64,000 nucleotides of DNA from NCBI RefSeq assembly GCF_022698165.1, contig NZ_JALDAY010000002.1, forward strand, positions 744,001-808,000, given 5' to 3'. The translations under genes were made by a program, and so were the position numbers. Position 1 is the stretch's first letter. Each line of letters opens with the position of its first letter. Below, piece after piece: positions 26,558-34,705 of this stretch. This stretch comes from Streptomyces cylindrosporus (GTDB lineage Bacteria > Actinomycetota > Actinomycetes > Streptomycetales > Streptomycetaceae). Under the pieces are notes generated by a model. It did no database searches, was not told the origin of the DNA, and saw only the letters and a program-made list of their open reading frames with translations.

Positions 26558-27352
26558 CTACGCCGCGTCCCTCATCACCTGCTCGCGCACCCGTCCGCAG
26601 CAGCGGCTGATCAGGCGGGACACGTGCATCTGCGAGATGCCCAACTGCTCGGCGATCCGGCTCTGTGTCATGTCGCCGAAGAACCGCATGTACAGGATCG
26701 CCCGCTCGCGTTCCGGCAGGGCGGCCAGCCGGGGTGCGACGGCCTCGCGGTCGACGACGGTGTCCAGCGCGGGGTCGGCCGAGCCGAGGGCGTCGCTGAG
26801 CGAGTAGCCGTCCTCGCTGCCGGGCAGCTCCGCGTCGAGCGAGAGCGCGGTGAAGCTCTCCAGCGCCTCCAGGCCGACCTGTACGTCCTCCTCGCTCATG
26901 CCCGCGTGCTCGGCGATCTCGGCGACGGTGGGCCTGCGCCCGGAGATGGTCTGGGAGAGGTCCTGGGTGGCGAACCGGACACGGTTGCGCAGGTCCTGGA
27001 CCCGGCGCGGGACGTGCAGGGTCCACATGTGGTCGCGGAAGTGGCGCTTGATCTCGCCGGTGATGGTGGGCACGGCGTAGCTCTCGAAGGCGTTGCCGCG
27101 CTCGGGGTCGTACCGGTCGACGGCCTTGACGAGGCCGAGGGCCGCGACCTGGCGCAGGTCCTCGTAGTTCTCGCCGCGGCTGCGGAACCGTCCCGCGAGC
27201 CGTTCGGACATCGGCAGCCAGGCCTCCACGACCTGCTCGCGCAGCGTGTCGCGCTGCTGCCCCGGGGGGAGCGTGGCGAGCCTGCGGAAGGCCTCGGCGG
27301 TGTCGGGGGCGTCGTCGTGCGGGTGGTGCTTCGCGCTCACTCGTGTGGGCAT
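26558..27352 (-). CDS. sigK: SigB/SigF-family RNA polymerase sigma factor
   Basis: A 264-residue group 3 sigma factor with region 2 (LRQVAALGLVKAVDRYDPERG, then FESYAVPTITGEIKRHFRDH), region 3 (RRPTVAEIAEHAGMSEEDV) and region 4 (LPERERAILYMRFFGDMTQSRIAEQLGISQMHVSRLI in part). The family recognises GTTT-N14/16-GGGTAC type promoters, several of which occur in this window. ATG 27352 has AAGGGAG upstream. No anti-sigma or anti-anti-sigma gene is adjacent. The symbol rests on recalled S. coelicolor synteny (between nar1 and gvp) and is less certain than the family. Confidence 0.85.
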   Translation of the reverse strand: MPTRVSAKHHPHDDAPDTAEAFRRLATLPPGQQRDTLREQVVEAWLPMSERLAGRFRSRGENYEDLRQVAALGLVKAVDRYDPERGNAFESYAVPTITGEIKRHFRDHMWTLHVPRRVQDLRNRVRFATQDLSQTISGRRPTVAEIAEHAGMSEEDVQVGLEALESFTALSLDAELPGSEDGYSLSDALGSADPALDTVVDREAVAPRLAALPERERAILYMRFFGDMTQSRIAEQLGISQMHVSRLISRCCGRVREQVMRDAA

Positions 27353-27564
27353 GTGCGTCGCAACTCCCTTGATGGTGCTCTGGGTTGGACGGTCACCGTG
27401 GGAGTGGGACGCGCTTTTGGGACAGGCGCGGCCGGGGCGGCTCGAAGCCGTTCCCACGGACGTGCCTCCTGTCCGAAGCACTGCCCTTGCGCCTGCCCCG
27501 GCAGGTCCCCTGCAAACACCGGTGCCTCGCCGCCCGACCGCCGTGCGCGGCTGCGAAGACCTGT

Positions 27565-27720
27565 TCAGTGCGGGGCTGGGCTGCCGCGCGCATGCCTGCC
27601 GGAGGGGGTCACCGGGCTCGGCTCGGCCTCCTTCGGCGGCAGCAGAAGCTCCTCGTAACGGCCCAGTGCCAGCACCACGCCGAGCATGAGGAGCGGGATG
27701 AGCACAGTGAGGAGCACCAT
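27565..27720 (-). CDS. Small single-span membrane protein (51 aa)
   Basis: A short gene with ATG 27720 and a GAGAGGGAA binding site. It encodes a hydrophobic helix (residues 2-21, VLLTVLIPLLMLGVVLALGR), then YEELLLPPKEAEP and a polar tail. It lies between the sigma factor and the divergent stress operon, reading towards the sigma gene 212 nt away. On its upstream side GTTT-N14-GGGAGA is a poor SigB-type match. The role is unknown; it could be a small membrane stress peptide. Confidence 0.65.
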   Translation of the reverse strand: MVLLTVLIPLLMLGVVLALGRYEELLLPPKEAEPSPVTPSGRHARGSPAPH

Positions 27721-27789
27721 GGCCGTTCCCTCTCCGGGATGGGCGTGGGGGGCGACGTCCGGGTCTCCCGGCGTTCCGGGCGCAAACCC

Positions 27790-27814
27790 GTGTCGGCCTC
27801 CGGTCTTCGGGTAC
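27790..27814 (+). promoter_or_regulatory. SigB-type promoter of the DUF2795-catalase operon
   Basis: GTGT (27790-27793), 15-nt spacer, GGGTAC (27809-27814), 34 nt before the ATG at 27849. This fits the Streptomyces SigB-family consensus GNNT-N14/16-GGGTAY. The sigma-factor gene of the same family is transcribed in the opposite direction nearby. Confidence 0.65.
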
Positions 27815-27848
27815 GCGGTGGTCCACCCCCGAGGTTCTGGAGGGAGCC

Positions 27849-28241
27849 ATGCAGCGAGGAAGCGACCGGCTGAGCGTCCATCGCGACGAGGAGATGAAGC
27901 ACGAACTGCAGGGTCTGCTGCGGTCCGGGCATCCGACCCGGACCGAGGAGTGGCACGACCCCGAGCCCACCGCCGACGACGACCCGGAGGTCGCGGGCGG
28001 CCCCGTCGCCCCCGGCCGTTCGCCGGCGTCCCTGTCGGCGGTCCGTACGGAACTGGCCCGCCATCTGAGCCGCCACACCTTCCCCGCGGGTCCCCGTGAG
28101 CTCGCCGGCGCCCTGCGCCACGCGTACGCCCCCGACGCCCTGGTGCAACCCGTGGAGCGGCTGCCGCGCGCGGCCCGCTACACCACGGTCCAGGAACTGG
28201 CCGAGGCCCTGGTACGCGCCGCCGGCGGGGGCACCGGGTGA
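27849..28241 (+). CDS. DUF2795 domain protein
   Basis: A 130-residue soluble protein. The N terminus MQRGSDRLSVHRDEEMKHELQG is a conserved Streptomyces opening, and an acidic Pro-rich linker (PEPTADDDPEV) follows. The C-terminal half (SRHTFPAGPRELAGALRHAYAP, then LPRAARYTTVQELAEALV) is the DUF2795 fold. Function of the family is unknown. It starts the coupled operon through the catalase gene and sits under a SigB-type promoter. Its stop overlaps the next start (GTGA). Confidence 0.85.
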   Translation: MQRGSDRLSVHRDEEMKHELQGLLRSGHPTRTEEWHDPEPTADDDPEVAGGPVAPGRSPASLSAVRTELARHLSRHTFPAGPRELAGALRHAYAPDALVQPVERLPRAARYTTVQELAEALVRAAGGGTG

Positions 28242-28891
28242 GCCGGGACCAGGCCGCCGAGATCAGCGCCACCGGCGTCGGTGTCGACGTCGGTGACGTG
28301 ACCACCCGCTATCTCCTGTACGGGCTGCTGCCCAGCTGGTTCGTGCCCGGTCTCGCCGACTGGGTGATGCACCGGCGCACCCGCATCGAGGAGACGGCGG
28401 GCACCAAGGAGTCATTGATCCACTCGCTCATGATGGCCGAGGTCGGCATCCCCATCGCGCTCACCCTGCGCTACGAGGTCAACCCGCTGCTGCTGAGCGT
28501 GCAGCTGGGCGGCGCCGCGGTGCACGAGGCGACCGCGCTGTGGGACGTACGGACGGCGGTGGAGAGCGACCGCGAGGTCAAGCCGCTGGAGCAGCACATC
28601 CACAGCTTCCTGGAGTCGCTGCCGTTCGGCGCGCTGGCCGCGCTGATGTGCCTGCACGCCGACCAGGTGAAGGCGCTGCTGCGCGGGGGCCGGGGACAGC
28701 CGGACGCGTGGCGGCTGGTGCCCCGGCGCCGCCCGCTGTCGCCCGGCTATGTGGCGGGCATCGCGGCCGCCGTCGGCGGCTGTGTGCTGCTTCCGTACGG
28801 GGAGGAGCTGCTGCGCTGTGTGCGCACGGCCCGCCGCGACCGCAAACGTGCCGATGACCGAGCGAAGTGGCTTGCCAGGAAAGGACGTTGA
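28238..28891 (+). CDS. Integral membrane protein with conserved His-rich motifs
   Basis: A 217-residue protein that I cannot assign to a characterised family. Hydrophobic segments lie near residues 24-40 (LLYGLLPSWFVPGLADWV), 65-80, 122-140 and 170-185. Between them are motifs that look like metal ligands: MHRRTRIEETAG, ESLIHSLMMAE, HEATALWDV and EQHIHSFLE. The pattern recalls membrane-embedded histidine-box enzymes. It is coupled upstream to DUF2795 and followed 5 nt later by the DJ-1 gene, so it belongs to the oxidative-stress operon. Confidence 0.75.
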   Translation: MSRDQAAEISATGVGVDVGDVTTRYLLYGLLPSWFVPGLADWVMHRRTRIEETAGTKESLIHSLMMAEVGIPIALTLRYEVNPLLLSVQLGGAAVHEATALWDVRTAVESDREVKPLEQHIHSFLESLPFGALAALMCLHADQVKALLRGGRGQPDAWRLVPRRRPLSPGYVAGIAAAVGGCVLLPYGEELLRCVRTARRDRKRADDRAKWLARKGR

Positions 28892-28896
28892 ACATC

Positions 28897-29439
28897 ATGC
28901 GTATCGCATTTCTGACCGCACTCGAGGGCGTCGAGCAGATCGAGCTCACCGAGCCGTGGCAGGCGGCGAAGGACGCCGGGCACGAGCCCGTGCTGGTGTC
29001 CACCAAGGCCGGTGAGATCCAGGCCTTCGACCACCTCGACAAGGCCGACACCTTCCCCGTGGACGAGGTGGTCGGCGAGACGTCGGCCGGTTCGTTCGGC
29101 GCACTGGTGCTGCCCGGCGGGGTGGCCAACCCGGACTTCCTGCGGACGGACGAGAAGGCCGTGGGCTTCGTACGGGACTTCTTCGACCAGGGCCGTCCGG
29201 TGGCCGCGATCTGTCACGCGCCGTGGACGCTGGTCGAGGCGGACGTCGTACGCGGCCGGGTACTGACCTCCTGGCCGAGCCTGCGGACCGACATCCGCAA
29301 CGCGGGCGGCACCTGGGTCGACGAGCAGGTGAAGATCTGCGACCACGGCAGCAACAAGCTGGTGACCAGCCGCAAGCCGGACGATCTGAAGGCGTTCTGC
29401 GATGCCTTCCTGCACGTCTTCTCCGAGGGGGCGGGCTGA
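28897..29439 (+). CDS. DJ-1/PfpI family protein (type 1 glutamine amidotransferase-like)
   Basis: A 180-residue PfpI/YhbO-type protein. The nucleophilic elbow AAICHAPW places the reactive cysteine at C106 with H107, and the conserved acid E15 lies in EQIELTEP. Members act as stress hydrolases, proposed to be proteases or methylglyoxal/glyoxalase III enzymes. ATG 28897 is preferred over the upstream TTG because AAGGA is better spaced. The stop overlaps the catalase start (TGATG). Confidence 0.92.
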   Translation: MRIAFLTALEGVEQIELTEPWQAAKDAGHEPVLVSTKAGEIQAFDHLDKADTFPVDEVVGETSAGSFGALVLPGGVANPDFLRTDEKAVGFVRDFFDQGRPVAAICHAPWTLVEADVVRGRVLTSWPSLRTDIRNAGGTWVDEQVKICDHGSNKLVTSRKPDDLKAFCDAFLHVFSEGAG

Positions 29440-31532
29440 TGGGATCCCCGGCCGACCGCAAGCAGGAGCAGCGCGAGTCCTTCCACGCCGACGACCCGGC
29501 CGCCGGGCCGCTCACCACCGACCAGGGCGTGGAGGTCGACCACACCGACGACTCGCTGGCCGCCGGAGAGCGCGGGCCGACCCTGATGGAGGACTTCCAC
29601 TTCCGGGAGAAGCTCACCCACTTCGACCACGAGCGGATCCCGGAGCGGGTGGTGCACGCGCGGGGCGCGGGCGCGTACGGGTACTTCGAACCGTACGAGT
29701 CCTGCGCGGAGTTCACCCGTGCGGCCTTCCTCCAGGACCCGTCCGTGCGGACGCCGGTCTTCGTGCGGTTCTCGACCGTGCAGGGCCCGAAGGGCTCGGC
29801 CGACACCGTGCGGGACGTGCGCGGCTTCGCGACCAAGTTCTATACGTCGGAGGGCAATTACGACCTGGTCGGGAACAACTTCCCCGTCTTCTTCATCCAG
29901 GACGGGATCAAGTTCCCGGACTTCGTGCACGCGGTGAAGCCCGAGCCGCACAACGACATCCCGACCGGCGCCTCCGCGCACGACACCCTGTGGGACTTCG
30001 TGTCGCTGCAGCCGGAGACGCTGCACGCGATCATGTGGCTGATGTCGGACCGGGCGATCCCACGCAGCTACCGGATGATGCAGGGCTTCGGCGTGCACAC
30101 CTTCCGGTTCGTGAACGCCGAGGGCCGGGGCACGTTCGTGAAGTTCCACTGGAAGCCGAAGCTGGGCGTGCACTCGCTGGTGTGGGACGAGGCGCAGGAG
30201 TGCCAGGGCCGCAACCCGGACTTCAACCGGGGCGACCTGTGGAACGCGATCGAGGCCGGCGAGTACCCGGAGTGGGAGCTGGGTGTGCAACTGGTGCCGG
30301 AGGAGGACGAGTTCGCGTTCGACTTCGACCTGCTGGACGCCACGAAGATCATCCCGGAGGAGCAGGTGCCGGTGCGGCCGATCGGCCGGATGGTGCTCGA
30401 CCGCAATCCGGAGAACTTCTTCGCCGAGACCGAGCAGGTCGCCTTCCACACCGGCAACGTGGTCCCCGGCATCGACTTCACCAACGACCCGCTGCTCCAG
30501 GCCCGCAACTTCTCCTACCTGGACACCCAGTTGATCCGGCTGGGCGGCCCCAACTTCACGCAGATCCCGGTCAACCGGCCGATCGCGCCGGTCCGCACCA
30601 ACCAGCGCGACGGCTACCACCAGAGCGCGATCCACCGGGGCACGAACTACTTCCCGAACTCACTGGGCGGCGGCTGTCCCGCGCACGCGGGGGCCGACGG
30701 CAACGCGTACACCCACTACGCGGAACGGGTCGACGGCGCGAAGATCCGTAAGCGCAGCGAGAGTTTCAAGGACCACTACAGCCAGGCAGCGCTGTTCTTC
30801 CACAGCATGGCGGACTGGGAGCGCGAACACATCGTCGCCGCCTTCCGGTTCGAGCTCGGCAAGGTCGACGCGATGACGGTACGGGCCCGTACCGTCGAGC
30901 AACTCGCCAAGGTCGACGGCGAGTTGGCGGCCGAGGTGGCGCGCGGGATCGGCGTGCCGGAACCGGCGGAACAGGGGACGTCGTACAAACAGGAGTCCCC
31001 CGCCCTGAGTCTGGAGTCGCTGCGCGGCGACGGCTCGATCCGCACGCGGCAGATCGCGGTCCTGGTCACCGACGGCGTGGACGCCGAGCAGGTGACCGCC
31101 GTGCGGGAGGCGCTCGCCGCCGAGGGCGCCGTCGTGGAGGCGCTGGCGCCGGCCGACGGCACGGTGTCGGGCGCCGACGGCGAGCTGTACACGGTCGACC
31201 GCGCGCTGCCGACCGTGGCTTCCGTCCTCTACGACGCCGTGCTGGTGCCCGGCGGGCCCACCGGGACCCCGCCGGTGGCCGAGGACCCGGACGCGCTGCG
31301 GTTCGTGCGGAGCGCCTATCTGCACGGCAAGCCGGTGGGCGCGCTCGGCTCCGGCGTGGACGTCCTCGCCGCCCTCGATCCGGAGGGCGTCACGCTGTCG
31401 GCGGGGTCGGTGGTGGCCGACCGGGGTGTGGTGACGGACCGCTCCGAGCGGGCCGCCTCCGAATTCGTACGGGAGTTCGTCGCCGCGATCGCGGCGCACC
31501 GGCACTGGGACCGGCCGCCGGTGCGCCACTGA
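29439..31532 (+). CDS. katE: Large-subunit monofunctional catalase (HPII/KatE type)
   Basis: A 697-residue clade 2 heme catalase decomposing hydrogen peroxide. The distal histidine is H73 ([13 protein letters not shown]), the distal asparagine N146 ([12 protein letters not shown]) and the proximal heme tyrosine Y360 ([18 protein letters not shown]). After about residue 540 comes a DJ-1/glutamine-amidotransferase-like domain ([16 protein letters not shown], then YDAVLVPGG) without the reactive cysteine, as in other large catalases. It is coupled to the separate DJ-1 gene upstream. Expression is probably driven by the SigB-type promoter at 27790-27814. Confidence 0.95.
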   Translation: MGSPADRKQEQRESFHADDPAAGPLTTDQGVEVDHTDDSLAAGERGPTLMEDFHFREKLTHFDHERIPERVVHARGAGAYGYFEPYESCAEFTRAAFLQDPSVRTPVFVRFSTVQGPKGSADTVRDVRGFATKFYTSEGNYDLVGNNFPVFFIQDGIKFPDFVHAVKPEPHNDIPTGASAHDTLWDFVSLQPETLHAIMWLMSDRAIPRSYRMMQGFGVHTFRFVNAEGRGTFVKFHWKPKLGVHSLVWDEAQECQGRNPDFNRGDLWNAIEAGEYPEWELGVQLVPEEDEFAFDFDLLDATKIIPEEQVPVRPIGRMVLDRNPENFFAETEQVAFHTGNVVPGIDFTNDPLLQARNFSYLDTQLIRLGGPNFTQIPVNRPIAPVRTNQRDGYHQSAIHRGTNYFPNSLGGGCPAHAGADGNAYTHYAERVDGAKIRKRSESFKDHYSQAALFFHSMADWEREHIVAAFRFELGKVDAMTVRARTVEQLAKVDGELAAEVARGIGVPEPAEQGTSYKQESPALSLESLRGDGSIRTRQIAVLVTDGVDAEQVTAVREALAAEGAVVEALAPADGTVSGADGELYTVDRALPTVASVLYDAVLVPGGPTGTPPVAEDPDALRFVRSAYLHGKPVGALGSGVDVLAALDPEGVTLSAGSVVADRGVVTDRSERAASEFVREFVAAIAAHRHWDRPPVRH

Positions 31533-31542
31533 GCGGCGGGCG

Positions 31543-31791
31543 TCAGGAGCGGGGAGTCACCGACTCCCCGCTCCGGCGTTCCCGGGCGCCTTCCCTGGTG
31601 CGGCCCGCGGCCACCGTGCGCCGCGGGTTGCGGCGCAGGTACTCGCCCTCCAGCTGGGCCATGCGATCGTTGTGGGCCCGCAGCGCGCCGCTGGAGCCGT
31701 AGAGCAGTGTGTCGTGGCGCGTGCGGTGGATCGTCTCCAGCTCCTTCATGAGCTGCTGGTCGTCCAGCCTGGTGGGGTCGACTCCGGCCAT
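31543..31791 (-). CDS. DUF6158 family small protein
   Basis: About 82 residues from ATG 31791 (MAGVDPTRLDDQQLMKELE), the usual family start; an ATG at 31821 would add ten residues but has a poorer binding site. The core LETIHRTRHDTLLYGSSGALRAHN, then RMAQLEGEYLRRNP is helical and charged. These small proteins are common in Streptomyces stress loci; no function is known. It converges on the catalase gene and diverges from the baeRF gene. Confidence 0.78.
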   Translation of the reverse strand: MAGVDPTRLDDQQLMKELETIHRTRHDTLLYGSSGALRAHNDRMAQLEGEYLRRNPRRTVAAGRTREGARERRSGESVTPRS

Positions 31792-31809
31792 GGTGGTACC
31801 CCGCTCGTC

Positions 31810-31834
31810 GTGTTCGTCCATGCGGTCCGGGTAC
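31810..31834 (+). promoter_or_regulatory. SigB-type promoter of the baeRF gene
   Basis: GTGT (31810-31813), 15-nt spacer, GGGTAC (31829-31834), 66 nt before the ATG at 31901. It has the same architecture as the promoter at 27790-27814. The -10 is part of a GGGTACCC palindrome. Confidence 0.62.
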
Positions 31835-31900
31835 CCGCCCGGTGAGCACTCAGGGGTGTGTGAGACACCCCCTCACCCGAGCGGCACCCGGGAGGGAACC

Positions 31901-33016
31901 ATGGATCTCGCTTTCCTGCATCCACTCTACGAACATCCGGGGCCCTGGGCCTCCGTGTACGTCGACACTTCCCGGCACACGGAGGACACGCCCCACGAGC
32001 GCCATCTCACGGCGGTGGCGCTCGCGCGGGACCTGGACCGGCAGGGCGCGGACGAGGAGACGTGCCGGGCGGTGCGCGAGGCGCTGGAGGAGCTCCGGCA
32101 CTCCTCCGAGCCCAACGGGCGGGCCCTGTTCGCCCGGGCCGGCGAGGTGGTCCTCGACCCGCCGCTGGCCCGGCCCCCGCAGCGGGACAGCGCCCACTGG
32201 GCGCCGCTGCCGCACACCGCGCCGCTGCTGGAGCTGGCCGGCGAGGACCCGGTCTGCGTGGTGGCGTACATCGATCGCAAGGGCGCGGACTTCGAGCTGC
32301 GCAGCTCGCTGGGCCGGCAGGACGCGGGCTCGGTGACCGGGCGGCAGTGGCCGGTGCACCGTACGCGTTCGGTGGACTGGTCGGAGCGGCACTTCCAGCT
32401 CGCGGTCGAGAACACCTGGGAGCACAACGCGGCCGAGGTCGCCGAGGCGCTCGCCGCCTGCCAGGAGGAGACCCGCGCCGACCTGCTGGTCCTCGTGGGC
32501 GACGACCGGGAGAAGCGGTCCGTGCACGAGCGGCTGCCCAAGCACCTGCGGGACATGGTCGTGGAGACCCCGCACGGCGCAGGCAGCCGACTGCTGGACG
32601 AGGACGTGGAGCGCATCCGCGAGCAGCGGGTACGGCAGCGGGCCGAGCGGGAGCTGGAGCGGTTCCTGGCGGCCCGCGCCCCGGACGAGGAGGGCCACTC
32701 GGGCGCGGTCGAGGGCGTGCCGGCGCTGGTCGAGGCGGCGCGCGAGCACCGTATCGAGGAGCTGCTGGTCCGCCCGGACGCCCCGGACGCGCACCGCGAG
32801 GTGTGGATCGGCGAGGACCCGGACCAGCTGGCGGTGCGCCGTACGGACCTGAAGGTCCTGGGCGAGCAGAACTCCTGGTCGGCCCGGGCCGACGACGCGC
32901 TGATCCGCTCGGCGGTCGCCACCGGCGCGCCCGCGCTGTCGGTGGAGCCCGCGGCGGAGGCGACCGGCGGCCAGATCCCGGCGGGCGGCCTGGGCGCGCT
33001 GCTCAGGTGGAGCTGA
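31901..33016 (+). CDS. Bacterial archaeo-eukaryotic release-factor-like protein (baeRF/Rv2629 type)
   Basis: A 371-residue protein with the eRF1-like three-part architecture of the baeRF families. It begins MDLAFLHPLYEHPGPWASVYVDTSRHTEDT, has a central VCVVAYIDRKGADFELRSSLG, a long charged helical region ending HNAAEVAEALAACQEETRADLLVLVGDD, and a C-terminal domain with EELLVRPDAPDAHREVWIG. The mycobacterial homologue Rv2629 is dormancy-induced. It may rescue or modify ribosomes under stress, which is inferred. GGGAGGG precedes the ATG and a SigB-type promoter lies upstream. Confidence 0.88.
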   Translation: MDLAFLHPLYEHPGPWASVYVDTSRHTEDTPHERHLTAVALARDLDRQGADEETCRAVREALEELRHSSEPNGRALFARAGEVVLDPPLARPPQRDSAHWAPLPHTAPLLELAGEDPVCVVAYIDRKGADFELRSSLGRQDAGSVTGRQWPVHRTRSVDWSERHFQLAVENTWEHNAAEVAEALAACQEETRADLLVLVGDDREKRSVHERLPKHLRDMVVETPHGAGSRLLDEDVERIREQRVRQRAERELERFLAARAPDEEGHSGAVEGVPALVEAAREHRIEELLVRPDAPDAHREVWIGEDPDQLAVRRTDLKVLGEQNSWSARADDALIRSAVATGAPALSVEPAAEATGGQIPAGGLGALLRWS

Positions 33017-33023
33017 GCGGGGG

Positions 33024-34643
33024 CTACCGCGCCCGCTCCACCCGCCGTTCGTCCCACACGGGTTCGGGGGTCTCCCGGACCCGGCCGTCGCTCCCGAAGA
33101 CCAGATAGCGGTCGAAGGAGCGCGCGAACCAGCGGTCGTGCGTCACCGCCAGTACGGTCCCGTCGAACGCCTCCAGCCCTTCCTGGAGCGCCTCCGCGGA
33201 CTCCAGGTCGAGGTTGTCGGTCGGCTCGTCGAGGAGCAGGGCGGTGACGCCCTCCAGTTCCAGGAGCAGGATCTGGAAGCGGGCCTGCTGGCCGCCGGAG
33301 AGGCGGTCGAAGGCCTGCTCGGCCTGGTTCGTGAGCTCGTAGCGGCGCAGCCGGGACATGGCCGCGCCCCGGTCCTGGGAGTGCTCCGTCCACAGGATGT
33401 CCAGCAGCTTGCGGCCCTGCAGCTCGGGGTGGGCGTGGGTCTGCGCGAAGTGGCCGGGCACGACCCGCGCCCCGAGCTTCCACTCCCCCGTGTGCGCCAC
33501 GTCCTCGCCGGCCAGCAGCCGCAGGAAGTGCGACTTGCCGGAGCCGTTGGAGCCGAGGACGGCGACCCGTTCGCCGTAGAAGACCTCCAGGTCGAAGGGT
33601 TTCATCAGGCCGGTGAGCTCAAGTCCCTTGCAGGTGACGGCCCTTACGCCGGTGCGTCCGCCCTTGAGGCGCATCCTGATGTCCTGCTCGCGCGGCGGCT
33701 CCGGCGGCGGGCCGGCCTCCTCGAACTTGCGCAGCCGGGTCTGCGCGGCCTGGTAGCGGGAGGCCAACTCGTGGCTGATGCTGGCGGCCTGACGGAGGTT
33801 CAGCACCAGCTTCTTCAGCTGGGCGTGCTTCTCGTCCCACCGCCTGCGCAACTCCTCGAAGCGGGCGAAGCGTTCGCGCCGGGCGTCGTGGTAGGTGGCG
33901 AAGCCGCCGCCGTGCACCCAGGCGTCGGCACCGGCGGGCGAGGGCTCCACGGACACGATCTTCTCGGCGGCGCGCGCGAGGAGTTCACGGTCGTGGGAGA
34001 CGAAGAGGACCGTCTTGCGGGTCTCCTTCAGCCGCTCCTCCAGCCAGCGCTTGCCGGGCACGTCGAGGTAGTTGTCGGGCTCGTCGAGCAGCAGCACCTC
34101 GTCGGTGCCGCGCAGCAGCGCCTCAAGGACGAGCCGCTTCTGCTCACCCCCGGACAGCGTGCGCACCTGCCGGAACTGCGCCTTGTCGTACGGCACTCCG
34201 AGCGCGGCCGTGGTGCACATGTCCCACAGCGTCTCCGCCTCGTACCCGCGCACCTCGGCCCAGTCGGCGAGCGCCTGCGCGTACTTCAGCTGGGCGGCCT
34301 CGTCGTCGACGGTCATGATCAGGTGCTCGGCCCTGTCGACGGCCTGCGCGGCCTCCCGGACCCGCGGCGGCGCCACGGACACGAGCAGGTCCCGTACGGT
34401 CGTCTCGTCCCGTACGGATCCCACGAACTGCCGCATCACCCCGAGGCCGCCACCGACGGTGACGGTCCCGCCGTGCGGCTTGAGCTCCCCCGAGATCAGC
34501 CGCAGCAGGGTCGTCTTCCCCGCGCCGTTGGGCCCGACGAGCGCGACGACGGCCCCTTCCCCGACCCGGAACGACACATCGCCGAGCAGCGCCCTCCCGT
34601 CGGGAAGGTAGTACTCGAGGTGTGCGGCTTCCAGATGTCCCAT
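33024..34643 (-). CDS. ABC-F family ATPase
   Basis: A 539-residue protein with two ATP-binding cassettes and no membrane domain. NBD1 has Walker A GPNGAGKT (37-44), signature LSGGEQKR and Walker B VLLLDEPDNYLD. NBD2 has GSNGSGKS, LSGGQQAR and LLLDEPTDNLD. The linker is rich in charged helix (RRRWDEKHAQLKKLVLNLRQ). ABC-F proteins act on the ribosome, some giving antibiotic protection and others tuning translation. There is no Shine-Dalgarno sequence; a promoter-like element ends 8 nt before the ATG, so the mRNA is probably leaderless. Confidence 0.94.
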   Translation of the reverse strand: MGHLEAAHLEYYLPDGRALLGDVSFRVGEGAVVALVGPNGAGKTTLLRLISGELKPHGGTVTVGGGLGVMRQFVGSVRDETTVRDLLVSVAPPRVREAAQAVDRAEHLIMTVDDEAAQLKYAQALADWAEVRGYEAETLWDMCTTAALGVPYDKAQFRQVRTLSGGEQKRLVLEALLRGTDEVLLLDEPDNYLDVPGKRWLEERLKETRKTVLFVSHDRELLARAAEKIVSVEPSPAGADAWVHGGGFATYHDARRERFARFEELRRRWDEKHAQLKKLVLNLRQAASISHELASRYQAAQTRLRKFEEAGPPPEPPREQDIRMRLKGGRTGVRAVTCKGLELTGLMKPFDLEVFYGERVAVLGSNGSGKSHFLRLLAGEDVAHTGEWKLGARVVPGHFAQTHAHPELQGRKLLDILWTEHSQDRGAAMSRLRRYELTNQAEQAFDRLSGGQQARFQILLLELEGVTALLLDEPTDNLDLESAEALQEGLEAFDGTVLAVTHDRWFARSFDRYLVFGSDGRVRETPEPVWDERRVERAR

Positions 34644-34651
34644 GAGGAGGC

Positions 34652-34681
34652 ATTCTGCGGGCCGCCCGCAGGCCGGTGCAA
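34652..34681 (-). promoter_or_regulatory. Promoter of the leaderless ABC-F gene
   Basis: On the minus strand TTGCAC (34681-34676), an 18-nt spacer and CAGAAT (34657-34652) form a sigma-70 type promoter. Eight bases later comes the ATG at 34643, so transcription probably starts at or next to the start codon. No ribosome-binding site is present. Confidence 0.55.
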
Positions 34682-34705
34682 ACGCTTAAGCGAGCCGGTG
34701 GTCGC

